Shown here: in pieces, positions 1 through 6,866 of the stretch
Layout of the letters: every line of letters starts with the position of its first letter
How positions within the stretch are numbered: the first letter of the stretch is position 1
Origin: a bacterium
GTDB lineage: Bacteria; SZUA-182; SZUA-191; JAJRXT01
Assembly: GCA_024277605.1 (NCBI GenBank)
Contig: JAJRUU010000048.1
Span: 1 to 10,065 of the forward strand
DNA: 10,065 nt
Direction: 5' to 3'
The notes under the pieces: generated by a model
Database searches by the model: none
Told to the model about the DNA's origin: nothing
Seen by the model: the letters and a program-made list of their open reading frames with translations, nothing else
Program-made: the position numbers and the translations under genes

Positions 1-30
1 ACAGGAAAAACCATGACAATATCATTTTTA

Positions 31-153
31 ACCCGAAGAATTCGGGCAGGCACAGCCTGTTTCTTCAGGACGTTGGCTTTGGGATTTTTTTATAATAAGT
101 CCAGGCCATGCCTGGTCTGGCAAATCTGTTCTAAGTTTATGAATAGATCGGGT
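31..153 (+). repeat. Structured dispersed repeat, copy A
   Basis: This 123-base element begins ACCCGA and ends TCGGGT, so its tips are short inverted repeats. It contains three hairpins, each with a 3-base loop: CCCGAA-GAA-TTCGGG (32-46), CAGGC-ACA-GCCTG (47-59) and CCAGGC-CAT-GCCTGG (101-115). The first 48 bases (31-78) match 3018-3065 with one mismatch. The last 18 bases (136-153, beginning TTTATGAATAG) recur inverted at 6336-6353. The middle differs from copies B and C but still forms a hairpin. This looks like a small MITE-like or REP-like element. Its right end supplies the probable start codon of the next gene. Confidence 0.75.
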
Positions 154-3018
154 CTAAATAAAAACATTTTATTCACACTATTAGCCTCCTTGATAATGCT
201 CACCCCTGGTTCGAGCTGGGCAGCCCTGCGGCTTGAATTAAAGGTGGAAAACCGCACCCCGGTCAATAGAGTCAATGAACCGCTTACCTCCGGGGTTCCC
301 CTGCCTCAGGGTTTAATCTTTGCCGATGCCGTCAGCGGACAACTTCCATTAAAAATTACTGATCATAAGCAGAAACAAATACCGGCTCAGTTTACTGTAT
401 TGGCTAAATGGCCCGATGGAAGTGTCCGCTGGGTATTATTGGATTTCCAGGTATCTGTGGAGGATGAAGAAGAGGCGGTTTATTATTTAGAGGATGCCAA
501 ACCGGTCAATAGCCTTTCGGGGATAAAGGTTCACGAGACAGATGACAAAATCGAGGTTGATACGGGCAAGTTGCAATTTAGCATAAACAAGAAAGGGAGT
601 AGCCTCTTTGGTAAAGTTTCAGCGCATGGATTAAACATGCAGCCTGTTATTGGCTTTGATGATCAAAACGGTATCGCATTGCAGGGCGCCGACAATCAGC
701 TATATGCCAGTTATTTTACTGATCCTGATAAAGTACTGCTGGAGGAGCAAGGTCCCTTACGCTCAGTTATTCTTGTTCAGGGAAATTTTTCTACATCCAA
801 TGGGAAAATATTTCAACCCCAAGTGGCCCGTTACAGCCTGCGTATTCATAGTTACTTTAATCAAGATTTTATAAGATTGTTTCTTACGCTGGAGAATAAC
901 GGCAGATATGGCTTCAGGCATGAATCTCATCAAAGCGAATCTTTTGACTTTAAAGAGGTAGCATTAGATCTGAAATTTAATTTAGATCCGACCACACAAG
1001 TAGTTACACAAGGCTATCACGGTAAGCTTAAGCCTGATGATCGTTTCTTTCTTCACCAACGCCACCGCCTGACTAATCCGGTAAATGAGGACGAAAATTT
1101 CAGCTACGTTATAAAAGAGGGGGACAAGGTTAAGGAAAAAGGAGAAAGGTCTCCGGGGTGGTTGGATATGTCGGATCAAAAGCAGGGAGTAACTGTAGTC
1201 ATAAGACACTTCTGGCAGAACTTCCCGAAATCAATTACCTTCCAGCATAAAACCCTGTCGCTTGGGTTATGGCCATTGGGCGGAAAATGGCCGCCCCAGG
1301 CAACTGAGGACTATCGTTTTCGTGGGGGAACCCATAAAACGTATGAAATCTTATTGCGTTTTTATAACAAAGCCGCCCCCCACTTAACACCCCAGAAGCT
1401 GGTGGAGTGTTTTAATAACCCTCTATTTGCGATCGCTCCACCAACTTGGTATGCCGATACGGGAGTGTTAGGATTGACCGCCCCTAAAGGCATAACCAGC
1501 CAGGATCCGATATTGGCGAAAGCTCTAAAACGTTATGAAAAACTTCAGGCATGTAAAGTCCATCTGGAGGAATCAGAAGAGCAGCATAAAAAATATCCTC
1601 CCTCAACCATATATACCGAAAGAGAGGCGCGGGGAGAAAATCAGGATTGGTATGGCTGGATGGATTTCGGTGACATTCCATGGGGTGGTCAAAATGGAGA
1701 AGGGGCATATTCCTCCGGGCATTATGACTGGCCTTATGGGCTATTGCTTCAATTTTTAAGAACAGGGGATTATGCCTTCTTCAAATTAGGGGATGAAATG
1801 ACCCGTCACCGGATGGATATAGATCAATATCACACCGATCTGGGCAGCCCTTATCTGAACCATTTTCAGTGGAACGAATTCGGCAATCATGATCGCAGCC
1901 CGGAACCGTGGGAGCCGAATCCCAGTCACACCTGGGCCCAAGGATTGATATTATATCACTTGCTTACCGGAGACAAAAAAGCCAAAGAAGCTGCCTTGGA
2001 GGTTGGAGAGGCTACTATTGCCTATTGGAAATTGGTTCCCGGCTCGGCTGAACTCAGGATTCAGGGCTGGTGCATAGAAAACTTATTGGCCCTTTATCAG
2101 CTCACCAGCAAACAGGATTATTTAGATCTGGCGCTCAAAATATACCAAGATAAAACCATTGGCTTTATTGCTCCTGACGGGTATGTGGGCAATCCAAAAG
2201 AACTAAACATTTTCCAGGCAGTGCTGGTATTGGAGCCGCTCATAAAGCTAAATTTACTCACCAACGACGAAAACATACAGGATGTCATATTGAAGATATT
2301 GGATTTTTTGGTTCATAAGGCCTATCGTGGGGGAAAAAGCGAAGGGGCTGAGTGGTATTATCCGATGTACCTTCCTTTTAGCTTTAACATCCAGACCGGC
2401 CTCAGGTTTGGCACCGCTCCGGGTTATAATTTTATGACCAGTAATGCGCTTGCATATGCTTATCTGGTAACCGGTGAAACTGAATACCTCAATTTGGCCC
2501 ATCAAACATTTAAAGATGCAGTGTTTTACTGGCAAGAGGAATCTGCCGTAATTAATCCCCAAAAGCTTTCACCGATTGCCTATGCTGCCGCCCATTTTCC
2601 AGGCTCGCGCAGCAAAATACATGGCTGGATAAATCGTTATCCCCAAATATATCTCTTTATGGAGGCTCACCCTAAACCGGATACTATCCCACCGGCAGCG
2701 GTAGCAGACTTAGAGGTTGTTTTGGGGGATAAACCTGGCTCGATAGTCCTGGATTGGACTGCCCCGGGGGATGATGGTAGTGTTGGAACGGCCAGGCGTT
2801 ATCAGATTAAGTATGCCACCCAACATCTGCGTTCTCAACTGGAATGGCTACAGGGGAAAAATGTAGCCGCAGAGCCCGCTCCCCAAGCGCCTCATAGCCT
2901 GGAGCATTTTACCATTGACGGTTTAACGCCTGGCGCCACATACTTTTTTGCCCTCAAAACATATGATGAAGAAAGTAATTTATCGCCCATATCCAACCTG
3001 GCCTCAATTACCTTTTGA
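139..3018 (+). CDS. Exported PcRGLX/YetA-like polysaccharide lyase-type protein with C-terminal fibronectin III domain
   Basis: The protein has 959 residues from the ATG at 139. Residues 1-28 look like a Sec signal peptide: a basic start, a hydrophobic run ILFTLLASLIML and a likely cleavage after SSWA. Residues about 30-110 carry the N-terminal RIFT-barrel pattern of the PcRGLX/YetA family (VNEPLTSGVPLPQG, then WPDGSVRWVLLDF). That family includes rhamnogalacturonan exolyases. Residues about 500-830 are helical with repeated aromatic and TGD motifs (GHYDWPYGLLLQFLRTGD, HTWAQGLILYHLLTGD), suggesting an alpha/alpha toroid. Residues about 845-955 resemble a fibronectin III domain (PPAAVADLEVV to TYFFALKTYDEESNLSP). 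The inferred role is secreted or cell-surface cleavage of an acidic polysaccharide; the substrate is unknown. An in-frame ATG at 13, behind AGGA, would add 42 repeat-encoded residues before the signal peptide. I prefer 139 because the signal peptide begins there, although its ribosome site is weak. The stop codon touches repeat copy B. Confidence 0.8.
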   Translation: MNRSGLNKNILFTLLASLIMLTPGSSWAALRLELKVENRTPVNRVNEPLTSGVPLPQGLIFADAVSGQLPLKITDHKQKQIPAQFTVLAKWPDGSVRWVLLDFQVSVEDEEEAVYYLEDAKPVNSLSGIKVHETDDKIEVDTGKLQFSINKKGSSLFGKVSAHGLNMQPVIGFDDQNGIALQGADNQLYASYFTDPDKVLLEEQGPLRSVILVQGNFSTSNGKIFQPQVARYSLRIHSYFNQDFIRLFLTLENNGRYGFRHESHQSESFDFKEVALDLKFNLDPTTQVVTQGYHGKLKPDDRFFLHQRHRLTNPVNEDENFSYVIKEGDKVKEKGERSPGWLDMSDQKQGVTVVIRHFWQNFPKSITFQHKTLSLGLWPLGGKWPPQATEDYRFRGGTHKTYEILLRFYNKAAPHLTPQKLVECFNNPLFAIAPPTWYADTGVLGLTAPKGITSQDPILAKALKRYEKLQACKVHLEESEEQHKKYPPSTIYTEREARGENQDWYGWMDFGDIPWGGQNGEGAYSSGHYDWPYGLLLQFLRTGDYAFFKLGDEMTRHRMDIDQYHTDLGSPYLNHFQWNEFGNHDRSPEPWEPNPSHTWAQGLILYHLLTGDKKAKEAALEVGEATIAYWKLVPGSAELRIQGWCIENLLALYQLTSKQDYLDLALKIYQDKTIGFIAPDGYVGNPKELNIFQAVLVLEPLIKLNLLTNDENIQDVILKILDFLVHKAYRGGKSEGAEWYYPMYLPFSFNIQTGLRFGTAPGYNFMTSNALAYAYLVTGETEYLNLAHQTFKDAVFYWQEESAVINPQKLSPIAYAAAHFPGSRSKIHGWINRYPQIYLFMEAHPKPDTIPPAAVADLEVVLGDKPGSIVLDWTAPGDDGSVGTARRYQIKYATQHLRSQLEWLQGKNVAAEPAPQAPHSLEHFTIDGLTPGATYFFALKTYDEESNLSPISNLASITF

Positions 3019-3129
3019 CCCGAAAAATTCGGGCAGGCACAGCCTGTTTCTTCAGGACGTTGGCTCATGCACCTTATCTCACAAGGGGTGTCTTGCGAAT
3101 CTAGTCTGAGTTTATGAATAGTATCAGGT
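3018..3129 (+). repeat. Structured dispersed repeat, copy B
   Basis: This is the direct-orientation partner of copy A. Its first 48 bases match 31-78 with a single mismatch. It carries the hairpins CCCGAA-AAA-TTCGGG (3019-3033) and CAGGC-ACA-GCCTG. Further in, CAAG-GGGTGT-CTTG replaces the CCAGGC hairpin of copy A. The inner and right part (GGACGTTGGCTCAT onward) is closely similar to the reverse complement of copy C. It starts on the last base of the upstream stop codon, so it fills the 3' untranslated end of the lyase-like gene. No T-run follows, so it is not a standard terminator. Confidence 0.75.
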
Positions 3130-3155
3130 TGACGGCATTAAAAATTGAGGGCGTC

Positions 3156-3185
3156 TTGCCTTTATATAAGCATGTGGTATATACT
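3156..3185 (+). promoter_or_regulatory. Candidate sigma-70-type promoter for the deacetylase-cob-pheA operon
   Basis: A -35-like TTGCCT (3156-3161) and a -10-like TATACT (3180-3185) are separated by 18 bases. The -10 box matches the consensus in five of six positions and the -35 in four. It lies about 50 bases before the deacetylase start and downstream of repeat copy B, the only gap large enough to hold a promoter for the operon. I saw no B12 riboswitch signature here despite the cobalamin genes. Confidence 0.35.
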
Positions 3186-3235
3186 GCATGGGATTCGGAC
3201 AATTTTACTGCCTGCGAAAACCATAAAGTGTTTTC

Positions 3236-4063
3236 ATGCTCAATGCCCTTAGCATCGATTTAGAAGATTATTATCACGCTAAAACTCTTGCCGGAGTGAT
3301 TAGCGAGGCTAAATGGGACGAGTGTGAAAGCCGAGTGGTCGGCAGCACACAGCGCTTGCTGGAAATATTGGATGAATATAATGTCCGGGCTACCTTTTTT
3401 GTATTAGCCTGGATGGCTGAGCGGGAACCAGGGTTGATAAAAGATGTCCATGCGTGTGGGCATGAAATAGCTTGTCATGGTTATGGGCATAAATTAATTT
3501 ATGAGCAGCAGCCGGAGGAATTTAGAAACGATGTGCGGCGGGCCAGACACATCCTGGAAGATTTAATTCAGAAGCCGGTTAATGGCTACCGGGCTCCCAT
3601 CTTTTCCATAGTAGAGGATAGCCTGTGGGCTTTGGATATACTGATTGAGGAAGGTTTTATATACGATTCCAGTATCTTTCCTATAGTTCATGACCGCTAT
3701 GGAATCCCCAAGGCAGAGCGTTTTCCTCACCGGGTTTTGCGCAATGGCAAGGGTGAAATTTATGAATTCCCCCTGTCTACTGTCCGCTTGCTTGGATGTA
3801 ATATTCCGATTGCCGGGGGTGGCTACTTAAGGTTTATGCCCTATTGGTTTATAAAAAAGGGGATTGCCTCGCTGAACAGATGCCATAAACCGGCCATGAT
3901 TTATCTGCACCCCTGGGAAATAGACCCGCAGCAACCAAGGCAGGCAGTGGGTACGCTGTCATCTATCAGGCAATATTATAATCTGGATAAAATGGAAGCT
4001 AAACTAAAAAGGCTGTTGGCCGATTTTTCATTTGCACCGGTAGATAAGGTGTTAGGCATATGA
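3236..4063 (+). CDS. Polysaccharide deacetylase, DUF3473 / PEP-CTERM-locus subfamily
   Basis: The 275-residue protein has the NodB-type deacetylase motifs in order. Motif 1 is SIDLEDYYH with D8 and D11. TFFV is at 53-56. The metal-binding motif 2 is HGYGH with H81 and H85, preceded by H76. Motif 3 is GYRAP around R119 and motif 4 is YDSSIFP (143-149). The last motif is LHPWEID (224-230). The C-terminal block AGGGYLRFMPYW followed by LHPWEIDPQQPR is typical of the DUF3473 subgroup found in exopolysaccharide and exosortase loci. The expected activity is metal-dependent removal of N- or O-acetyl groups from a polysaccharide. No signal peptide is visible. The start is fixed by an in-frame TAA at 3224, yet no good ribosome site precedes it. 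The stop overlaps the next start as ATGA. Confidence 0.88.
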   Translation: MLNALSIDLEDYYHAKTLAGVISEAKWDECESRVVGSTQRLLEILDEYNVRATFFVLAWMAEREPGLIKDVHACGHEIACHGYGHKLIYEQQPEEFRNDVRRARHILEDLIQKPVNGYRAPIFSIVEDSLWALDILIEEGFIYDSSIFPIVHDRYGIPKAERFPHRVLRNGKGEIYEFPLSTVRLLGCNIPIAGGGYLRFMPYWFIKKGIASLNRCHKPAMIYLHPWEIDPQQPRQAVGTLSSIRQYYNLDKMEAKLKRLLADFSFAPVDKVLGI

Positions 4064-4692
4064 AAAGGTTAATGTTGATCAGGCACCCTGAGGTGTTAGA
4101 TGCCGAAAAGCTTAGATTTTTCGGGGCCACCGATGTGCCTTTAAGTCAGCTCGGCTATAAACAAGCTGAACAATTGGCTGATTTTTTGAGCCAGCGGCGG
4201 GTTAAAGCAGTATATTGCAGCCAGCTGCAGCGGGCCAAACACACCGCACAACTGGCAGCCGATAGACTCGAGCTTACAATCAACATCATACCTGAATTAC
4301 AAGAAATAAATTGCGGCCGTTGGGAAGGCAATTCATATCAGGAGATAGTAAACGACGATGAACAGCTATATCAGGACTGGCTGAAAATGGAACCCGGGTT
4401 CCGCTTTCCCGAGGGAGAGTCGCTGGCGGAATTTAACAAAAGAGTAATGCAGGAGTATAATCGTATATTATCGACCAGTATCGAAACCCAGGCTGGCGAA
4501 CTGATAGTAATAGTTGCCCACGGTGGGGTAATAAAGCTTATTTTAGCAAATTTGTTGGGTATTAAGTGGGGCCAGGTAAATTGTATAAAGCAGGATTTCG
4601 GAGCGCTTAATATAATTGAATATCAAGATGGTTACGGTGTATTACGCTTGATGAATGATACTTGCTATCTGGATGGTAAATGTCGCGATTAA
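4060..4692 (+). CDS. cobC: Histidine phosphatase, probable alpha-ribazole phosphatase
   Basis: This 210-residue protein belongs to the histidine phosphatase (phosphoglycerate mutase-like) superfamily. The catalytic motif at 8-11 is RHPE, with H9 the expected phosphohistidine; most members have RHG here. Other family residues are R58 in SQLQRAKHTA, E82 in LQEINCGRWEG and H154 in VAHGGVIKL. The fold alone does not fix the substrate. Overlap with cobU downstream supports removal of phosphate from alpha-ribazole-5'-phosphate (or adenosylcobalamin-5'-phosphate) in assembly of the cobalamin lower loop. It overlaps the deacetylase by 4 bases and cobU by 13, which suggests translational coupling. A general phosphatase remains possible. 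Confidence 0.82.
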   Translation: MKRLMLIRHPEVLDAEKLRFFGATDVPLSQLGYKQAEQLADFLSQRRVKAVYCSQLQRAKHTAQLAADRLELTINIIPELQEINCGRWEGNSYQEIVNDDEQLYQDWLKMEPGFRFPEGESLAEFNKRVMQEYNRILSTSIETQAGELIVIVAHGGVIKLILANLLGIKWGQVNCIKQDFGALNIIEYQDGYGVLRLMNDTCYLDGKCRD

Positions 4693-5225
4693 TATTGATT
4701 GTAGGCGGTTGCCGCAGCGGCAAATCGGTATATGCTCAAAGGTTAGCCTCAAAGTATAAGCATGTGGCCTATATAGCCACAGCCACAGCCTCAGATGATG
4801 AAATGCAGGGGCGTATCACCCGGCACCGCCAAGATCGCCCGAAACACTGGCATACCATAGAAGAGCCGCTGGAGGTGGCCGCAGCGCTTAATAATTTGCA
4901 TGGGGTTGAAGCGGTAATTATAGATTGCCTGACGATCTATTTAAGTAATATAATAGCAGCCGGTAAATTTAAGCTGGAGCATGCCGCAAGTTATCCTGAA
5001 TATGAAGAGCAAATCAGTGATCAGATAGCCGAACTCATCCGGGCAGCTAAGGAGACAACCCCCCCGGTGTTTATGGTTGCTAATGAGTTAGGGCAAGGGC
5101 TGGTGCCTTATGAACCGCTAAGCCGCTTTTTTCGCGATATGGCGGGCTTGATGAACCAAGCCGTAGCTCATGCGGCGGATGAGGTGTATAAACTGGAAGT
5201 AGGCATTCCGCTAAAACTGAAATAA
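4680..5225 (+). CDS. cobU: Bifunctional adenosylcobinamide kinase / adenosylcobinamide-phosphate guanylyltransferase
   Basis: The 181-residue protein is a full-length CobU/CobP. It phosphorylates adenosylcobinamide and then transfers GMP from GTP to give adenosylcobinamide-GDP. The P-loop is GGCRSGKS at 9-16. The segment DDEMQGRITRHRQDRP (39-54) holds the histidine region that is guanylylated in the characterised enzyme, with H49 the likely equivalent. A Walker B-like IDCLTIYLSN lies at 81-90. The C-terminal block NELGQGLVPYEPLSRFFRD through VGIPLKLK is characteristic of the family. The start lies 13 bases inside cobC, with GGATGG as a weak ribosome site. No other cobalamin genes are in the window, so this pair probably works with genes elsewhere or in corrinoid salvage. 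Confidence 0.95.
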   Translation: MSRLILIVGGCRSGKSVYAQRLASKYKHVAYIATATASDDEMQGRITRHRQDRPKHWHTIEEPLEVAAALNNLHGVEAVIIDCLTIYLSNIIAAGKFKLEHAASYPEYEEQISDQIAELIRAAKETTPPVFMVANELGQGLVPYEPLSRFFRDMAGLMNQAVAHAADEVYKLEVGIPLKLK

Positions 5226-5244
5226 AACTATAGGATATATCAAT

Positions 5245-6315
5245 ATGGACATAAAAAAACTTAGAGATGAAATTGATAAGCTGGATAACCGGCTGTTGGA
5301 GTTGCTCAATAAAAGAGCTGAGGTTGTGCTTCAGGTCGGCAAATTAAAGAACCAGCAAAAACTGGAGATTTATGATCCCAGCCGTGAAGAGGCGATATAT
5401 AAGCGGCTGAAAGAATTAAACCAGGGGCCCTTCCCGGAATCGGCCATAAAGCCGGTCTTTAGAGAAATAATATCGGCCTCACTATCACTGGAGAAGCCCC
5501 TGCACGTAGCTTATCTGGGGCCCAAGGCCACCTTTACACATTTGGCCTGCATGCAGAAATTCGGTTTGTCGGCGGAGTTTGTTCCGGTACGCAGCATTGA
5601 AGATGTGTTTTTGGAGGTTGAGCGCAATCAGGTCGACTACGGAGTTGTGCCGGTAGAAAATTCACTTGAAGGAATCGTCAGCCACACGCTTGATATGTTT
5701 GTAGATTCGGATTTGCATATCTGGGGTGAAGTTTTAGTGAAAATTTCATTATGCTTATTGTCTAAGAGCAAAGAGCTGAGTGCAATCAGCAAGATATATT
5801 CTCATCGTCAAGCCATTGCCCAGGCGCGGGGCTGGTTACGGGAGAATTTGTTTAATGCTAAAATAATTGAAGTGGGCAGTACGGCTGAGGCGGCTGAAGA
5901 AGCGGCTTCCGATCCTGAGGCGGCAGCCATTGCCAGTGAGATGGCCGCCAGGCTGTATAATCTGAATATATTGCAGGACAGCATTGAAGACAGCACAAAT
6001 AACTTTACCCGGTTTTTGATTATCAGTAAAATCTCAAGACCGCCTACCGGCAAGGATAAAACCTCTATCATGTTTTCCATTAAGGATCGGATGGGAGCGC
6101 TTTATTCCATGCTGCAGCCGTTTCATGAACGTAATATTAACCTGACCAAGATTGAATCCCGCCCGTCAAGAAAGAAGGTCTGGGAATATGTTTTCTACCT
6201 GGATATGCAAGGCCATGTAGAGGATAGCAACATCAAGGCTGCTATAGATGAGTTATCCGACCAGGCGCTTTATCTGAAAATCCTCGGCTCATATCCAGTG
6301 GGTGAGCTTAAATAG
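5245..6315 (+). CDS. pheA: Bifunctional chorismate mutase / prephenate dehydratase (P-protein)
   Basis: The 356-residue protein makes phenylpyruvate from chorismate by way of prephenate. Residues 1-85 form an AroQ-type chorismate mutase. R7, R24, K35, D44, R47 and E48 keep the spacing of the E. coli P-protein active site at a constant offset of four. Residues about 87-265 are the dehydratase domain, with VAYLGPKATFTH, VPVENSLEG (135-143) and the catalytic TRF motif at 255-257. Residues about 272-350 are an ACT domain with GAL (284-286) and ESRP (304-307), which bind phenylalanine in regulated homologues, so feedback inhibition is likely. An AGGA ribosome site lies 9 bases before the ATG, 19 bases after cobU. 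There is no metabolic link to the upstream genes beyond shared transcription. The gene is followed by repeat copy C rather than a clear T-tailed terminator. Confidence 0.96.
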   Translation: MDIKKLRDEIDKLDNRLLELLNKRAEVVLQVGKLKNQQKLEIYDPSREEAIYKRLKELNQGPFPESAIKPVFREIISASLSLEKPLHVAYLGPKATFTHLACMQKFGLSAEFVPVRSIEDVFLEVERNQVDYGVVPVENSLEGIVSHTLDMFVDSDLHIWGEVLVKISLCLLSKSKELSAISKIYSHRQAIAQARGWLRENLFNAKIIEVGSTAEAAEEAASDPEAAAIASEMAARLYNLNILQDSIEDSTNNFTRFLIISKISRPPTGKDKTSIMFSIKDRMGALYSMLQPFHERNINLTKIESRPSRKKVWEYVFYLDMQGHVEDSNIKAAIDELSDQALYLKILGSYPVGELK

Positions 6316-6335
6316 AGGGGTGAGACCACTGGTTT

Positions 6336-6409
6336 ACCCGATCTATTCATAAATTCAGCCTAGGTTTGCAAGACATCCCTTGCGAGATAAGGCTTATGAG
6401 CCAACGTCC
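6336..6409 (-). repeat. Structured dispersed repeat, copy C (inverted, diverged at one end)
   Basis: The reverse complement of this segment matches the inner and right-hand part of copy B with only scattered differences. It runs from GGACGTTGGCTCAT to TTTATGAATAGATCGGGT. It contains a hairpin GCAAG-ACATCC-CTTGC (6368-6383). Beyond 6409 similarity weakens, although GCCCGA is still present nearby. If the palindrome at 6497-6513 is the true far tip, the element would be about 178 bases with an inserted or diverged middle. Its orientation is opposite to copies A and B. Confidence 0.7.
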
Positions 6410-6493
6410 AATAAGGCTTTGTTTGCCCGAGACGGCAGGAACAGGAAGCTGATAAATTTATAATTTTCAACTAAATGTCGATTCGCCCATAAC

Positions 6494-6512
6494 AAGACCC
6501 GAATTATTCGGG
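6494..6512. repeat. CCCGAA-TTA-TTCGGG palindrome, unit 1
   Basis: This 19-base unit (AAG plus ACCCGAATTATTCGGG) is repeated exactly at 6721-6739. The arms are CCCGAA and TTCGGG around TTA, and flanking A and T extend the stem by one pair here. The same arm sequence forms the left tip of repeat copies A and B. No T-run follows. Confidence 0.7.
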
Positions 6513-6613
6513 TTTAAGGGGCCTGTGTATTCTCCCCAAGAATATTATTATTTATGAGCGCCTAAATTGCATGAATTGCATTTGGGCAGTACATAAAATT
6601 ACGCAAACAGCCC

Positions 6614-6642
6614 TTGACTTACATTAAAAATAATGCTACTTT
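6614..6642 (+). promoter_or_regulatory. Candidate promoter for tRNA-Ser and downstream genes
   Basis: TTGACT (6614-6619) matches the -35 consensus in five of six positions. A 17-base spacer leads to TACTTT (6637-6642), a weak -10 preceded by TG one base upstream (6634-6635), as in extended -10 promoters. It is the best promoter candidate ahead of tRNA-Ser. A tandem ATTGCAT-GA-ATTGCAT lies about 35 bases upstream of the -35 box. Confidence 0.4.
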
Positions 6643-6643
6643 A

Positions 6644-6658
6644 CCCGACTAAGTTGGG
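6644..6658. repeat. Variant CCCGAC-TAA-GTTGGG palindrome
   Basis: This is a diverged member of the same palindrome family: arms CCCGAC and GTTGGG with one G-T pair, 3-base loop TAA. It lies immediately after the candidate -10 box, so it would fall at the very start of the transcript. It is followed by TTTTAT. Confidence 0.5.
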
Positions 6659-6720
6659 TTTTATCAGCTGTATTCTATGTTTAGTTTAAAACATTAAATT
6701 TGGTGGTTTTGTCTGAAATA

Positions 6721-6739
6721 AAGACCCGAATTATTCGGG
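6721..6739. repeat. CCCGAA-TTA-TTCGGG palindrome, unit 2
   Basis: This is an exact 19-base copy of 6494-6512, placed 11 bases before the mature 5' end of tRNA-Ser. In RNA it would fold as a 6-pair hairpin in the tRNA leader, so it might affect processing or readthrough. That role is inference only. Confidence 0.7.
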
Positions 6740-6750
6740 GCTGGTTTTCT

Positions 6751-6843
6751 GGAGAGGTGGCTGAGTTGGCTTAAGGCACTCGCCTGCTAAGCGAGAGAGG
6801 GGAGAAATCCCCTCCGGGGGTTCGAATCCCCCCCTCTCCGCCA
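6751..6843 (+). tRNA. tRNA-Ser (anticodon GCT)
   Basis: The acceptor arms GGAGAGG and CCTCTCC pair, followed by discriminator G and an encoded CCA. The anticodon stem CTCGC/GCGAG encloses the loop CTGCTAA, giving anticodon GCT (6786-6788), which reads AGC and AGU serine codons. A long variable arm (GGGGA / TCCCC) and the T-arm with GTTCGAATC confirm a class II serine tRNA. It lies 23 bases before the lipoprotein start. Confidence 0.97.
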
Positions 6844-6866
6844 AACAATAATACAAGGAGCTAGTG

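Larger units (their letters stand above)
6316..6750. other. Gene-free, repeat-rich intergenic region
   Basis: These 435 bases between pheA and tRNA-Ser contain no credible reading frame on either strand. They hold inverted repeat copy C, two identical 19-base palindrome units (6494-6512 and 6721-6739), a variant palindrome (6644-6658), a tandem ATTGCAT pair (6566-6581) and one plausible promoter (6614-6642). A poor hairpin with GGGT/ACCC at its base (6318-6339) follows pheA but has no T-run. Confidence 0.7.

Noticed and set aside
3130..3235. Possible cobalamin riboswitch ahead of the operon containing cobC and cobU
   Set aside because: No B12-box-like sequence or typical multi-stem layout is visible, and the gap is too short for a full riboswitch after repeat copy B.
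5808..6080. 90-codon minus-strand frame inside pheA
   Set aside because: It is antisense to the conserved dehydratase domain and is rich in alanine and serine, as expected for a shadow of an alanine-rich helix region.
6318..6339. Hairpin GGGT...ACCC after pheA as a terminator
   Set aside because: The stem is broken by an internal loop and there is no T-run. Part of it is the tip of repeat copy C.
31..6513. CRISPR array made of the repeated palindromes
   Set aside because: The units are few and irregularly spaced over kilobases, with no constant-length spacers and no cas genes.
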